Shown piece by piece: positions 63,287-64,000 of a stretch of 64,000 bases of DNA (positions are counted from its first letter, which is position 1; every line of letters starts with the position of its first letter). Position numbers and translations under genes: made by a program. The DNA is from Bordetella genomosp. 7 (GTDB taxonomy: Bacteria; Pseudomonadota; Gammaproteobacteria; Burkholderiales; Burkholderiaceae_B): contig NZ_NEVK01000003.1 in NCBI RefSeq assembly GCF_002261265.1, positions 248,001-312,000 of the forward strand, in the 5' to 3' direction. The notes below the pieces were generated by a model that ran no database searches, was not told where the DNA came from, and saw only the letters and a list, made by a program, of their open reading frames with translations.

Positions 63287-64000
63287 ATGTCCTACCAACA
63301 TATCAAGGTTCCCGCAGGGGGCCAGAAAATCACGGTCAATGCCGATTTCTCGCTGAACGTGCCTGATCAGGCCATCGTTCCTTACATCGAAGGTGATGGC
63401 ACCGGCGCCGATATCACGCCCGTCATGATCAAGGTCGTGGACGCTGCTGTGCAGAAGGCCTACGGTGGCAAGCGCAAGATCCACTGGATGGAAGTCTATG
63501 CCGGCGAAAAGGCCACCAAGGTGTACGGCCCCGACGTGTGGCTGCCCGACGAAACGCTCGACGTCGTCAAGGAATACGTCGTGTCCATCAAGGGCCCCCT
63601 GACCACTCCGGTGGGTGGCGGTATCCGCTCGCTGAACGTGGCCCTGCGCCAGCAGCTCGACTTGTACGTCTGCCTGCGCCCGGTGCGCTATTTCAAGGGT
63701 GTTCCCTCGCCGGTGCGCGAGCCCGAAAAGACCGACATGGTCATTTTCCGCGAGAACTCCGAAGACATCTACGCCGGCATCGAATACATGGCCGAATCCG
63801 AGCAGGCCAAGGAACTGATCCAGTACCTGCAGACCAAGCTCGGCGTCACCAAGATCCGCTTCCCGAACACGTCCTCTATCGGCATCAAGCCGGTGTCGCG
63901 CGAAGGTACCGAGCGCCTGGTTCGCAAGGCCATCCAGTACGCCATCGACAACGACCGCGCGTCGGTGACCCTGGTGCATAAGGGCAACATCATGAAGTTC
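63287..64000 (+). CDS. icd: Isocitrate dehydrogenase (NADP), 5' part
   Basis: The visible 238 residues begin [20 protein letters not shown] and contain [10 protein letters not shown]-like [38 protein letters not shown] with the substrate serine, [12 protein letters not shown] and [14 protein letters not shown], typical of Icd. The gene runs off the right edge at [12 protein letters not shown]. It converts isocitrate to 2-oxoglutarate in the citric acid cycle. Confidence 0.96.
   Translation, partial: MSYQHIKVPAGGQKITVNADFSLNVPDQAIVPYIEGDGTGADITPVMIKVVDAAVQKAYGGKRKIHWMEVYAGEKATKVYGPDVWLPDETLDVVKEYVVSIKGPLTTPVGGGIRSLNVALRQQLDLYVCLRPVRYFKGVPSPVREPEKTDMVIFRENSEDIYAGIEYMAESEQAKELIQYLQTKLGVTKIRFPNTSSIGIKPVSREGTERLVRKAIQYAIDNDRASVTLVHKGNIMKF

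Overview
The window is GC-rich, densely coded chromosomal DNA of a betaproteobacterium of the family Alcaligenaceae; gene content and order fit Bordetella or Achromobacter. Supporting signs are a phasin gene (polyhydroxyalkanoate storage), two orphan Bug/TctC binding proteins, a bamE-fur-recN-nadK-hrcA-hemH-grpE-thioredoxin-dnaK-dnaJ block, and a complete lack of insertion sequences. The species is not assigned from sequence alone.

Left part (1-22 kb). A partial pepP is followed by a sodium/calcium-type antiporter gene behind a yybP-ykoY-type manganese riboswitch. Next comes a small MgtC-tail-like gene behind a long structured leader, then a CtaG-like cytochrome oxidase assembly protein, galU and a BepA-like M48 protease. 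A striking array of twelve 67-68 bp tandem units, each carrying a 29-nt palindrome, lies between two convergent genes at 6.3-7.1 kb. Housekeeping genes follow: a YheT-like hydrolase, zf-CHCC protein, ilvE, azlCD, rhlE, a thioredoxin, an EI24 protein, a MoCF protein, an IclR regulator, an orphan Bug protein and the phasin. An apparent co-directional run then reads DUF gene, Nudix hydrolase, aat, bpt, pyrD.

Accessory-looking part (21.6-26.2 kb). A LuxR-type regulator with a degenerate receiver (a CsgD-like layout) and an AraC/GyrI-type regulator precede four small genes. Three encode signal-peptide proteins, two of them Gly/Ser/Asn-rich, and one encodes a small DUF1153-like helix-turn-helix protein. 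The spacers are long and AT-rich. This is the best candidate here for an undescribed secreted or surface system.

Middle part (26.2-43 kb). A divergent DeoR regulator faces an ABC uptake operon (HAD phosphatase, ATPase, two permeases, binding protein) that ends in a GpdQ-like phosphodiesterase, suggesting use of glycerophosphodiesters or a related phospho-compound. tRNA-Cys and tRNA-Gly follow. Then come a DUF2478/methyltransferase pair and an IclR-controlled catabolic operon (Bug protein, acyl-CoA ligase, citryl-CoA lyase-like enzyme, two SDRs). hutG, an aquaporin and a second identical tRNA-Gly close the segment. The two tRNA-Gly copies form an 86-bp perfect direct repeat flanking about 9.3 kb.

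Right part (43-64 kb). murB, dapB, bamE, fur, recN, nadK, hrcA and hemH are followed by the grpE-thioredoxin-dnaK-dnaJ heat-shock cluster with a textbook RpoH promoter. Then come an M16 protease, an orphan small gene, a GNAT enzyme, a VWA/MoxR pair, two small cytochromes c, a DUF1841 gene and the start of icd, cut by the window edge.
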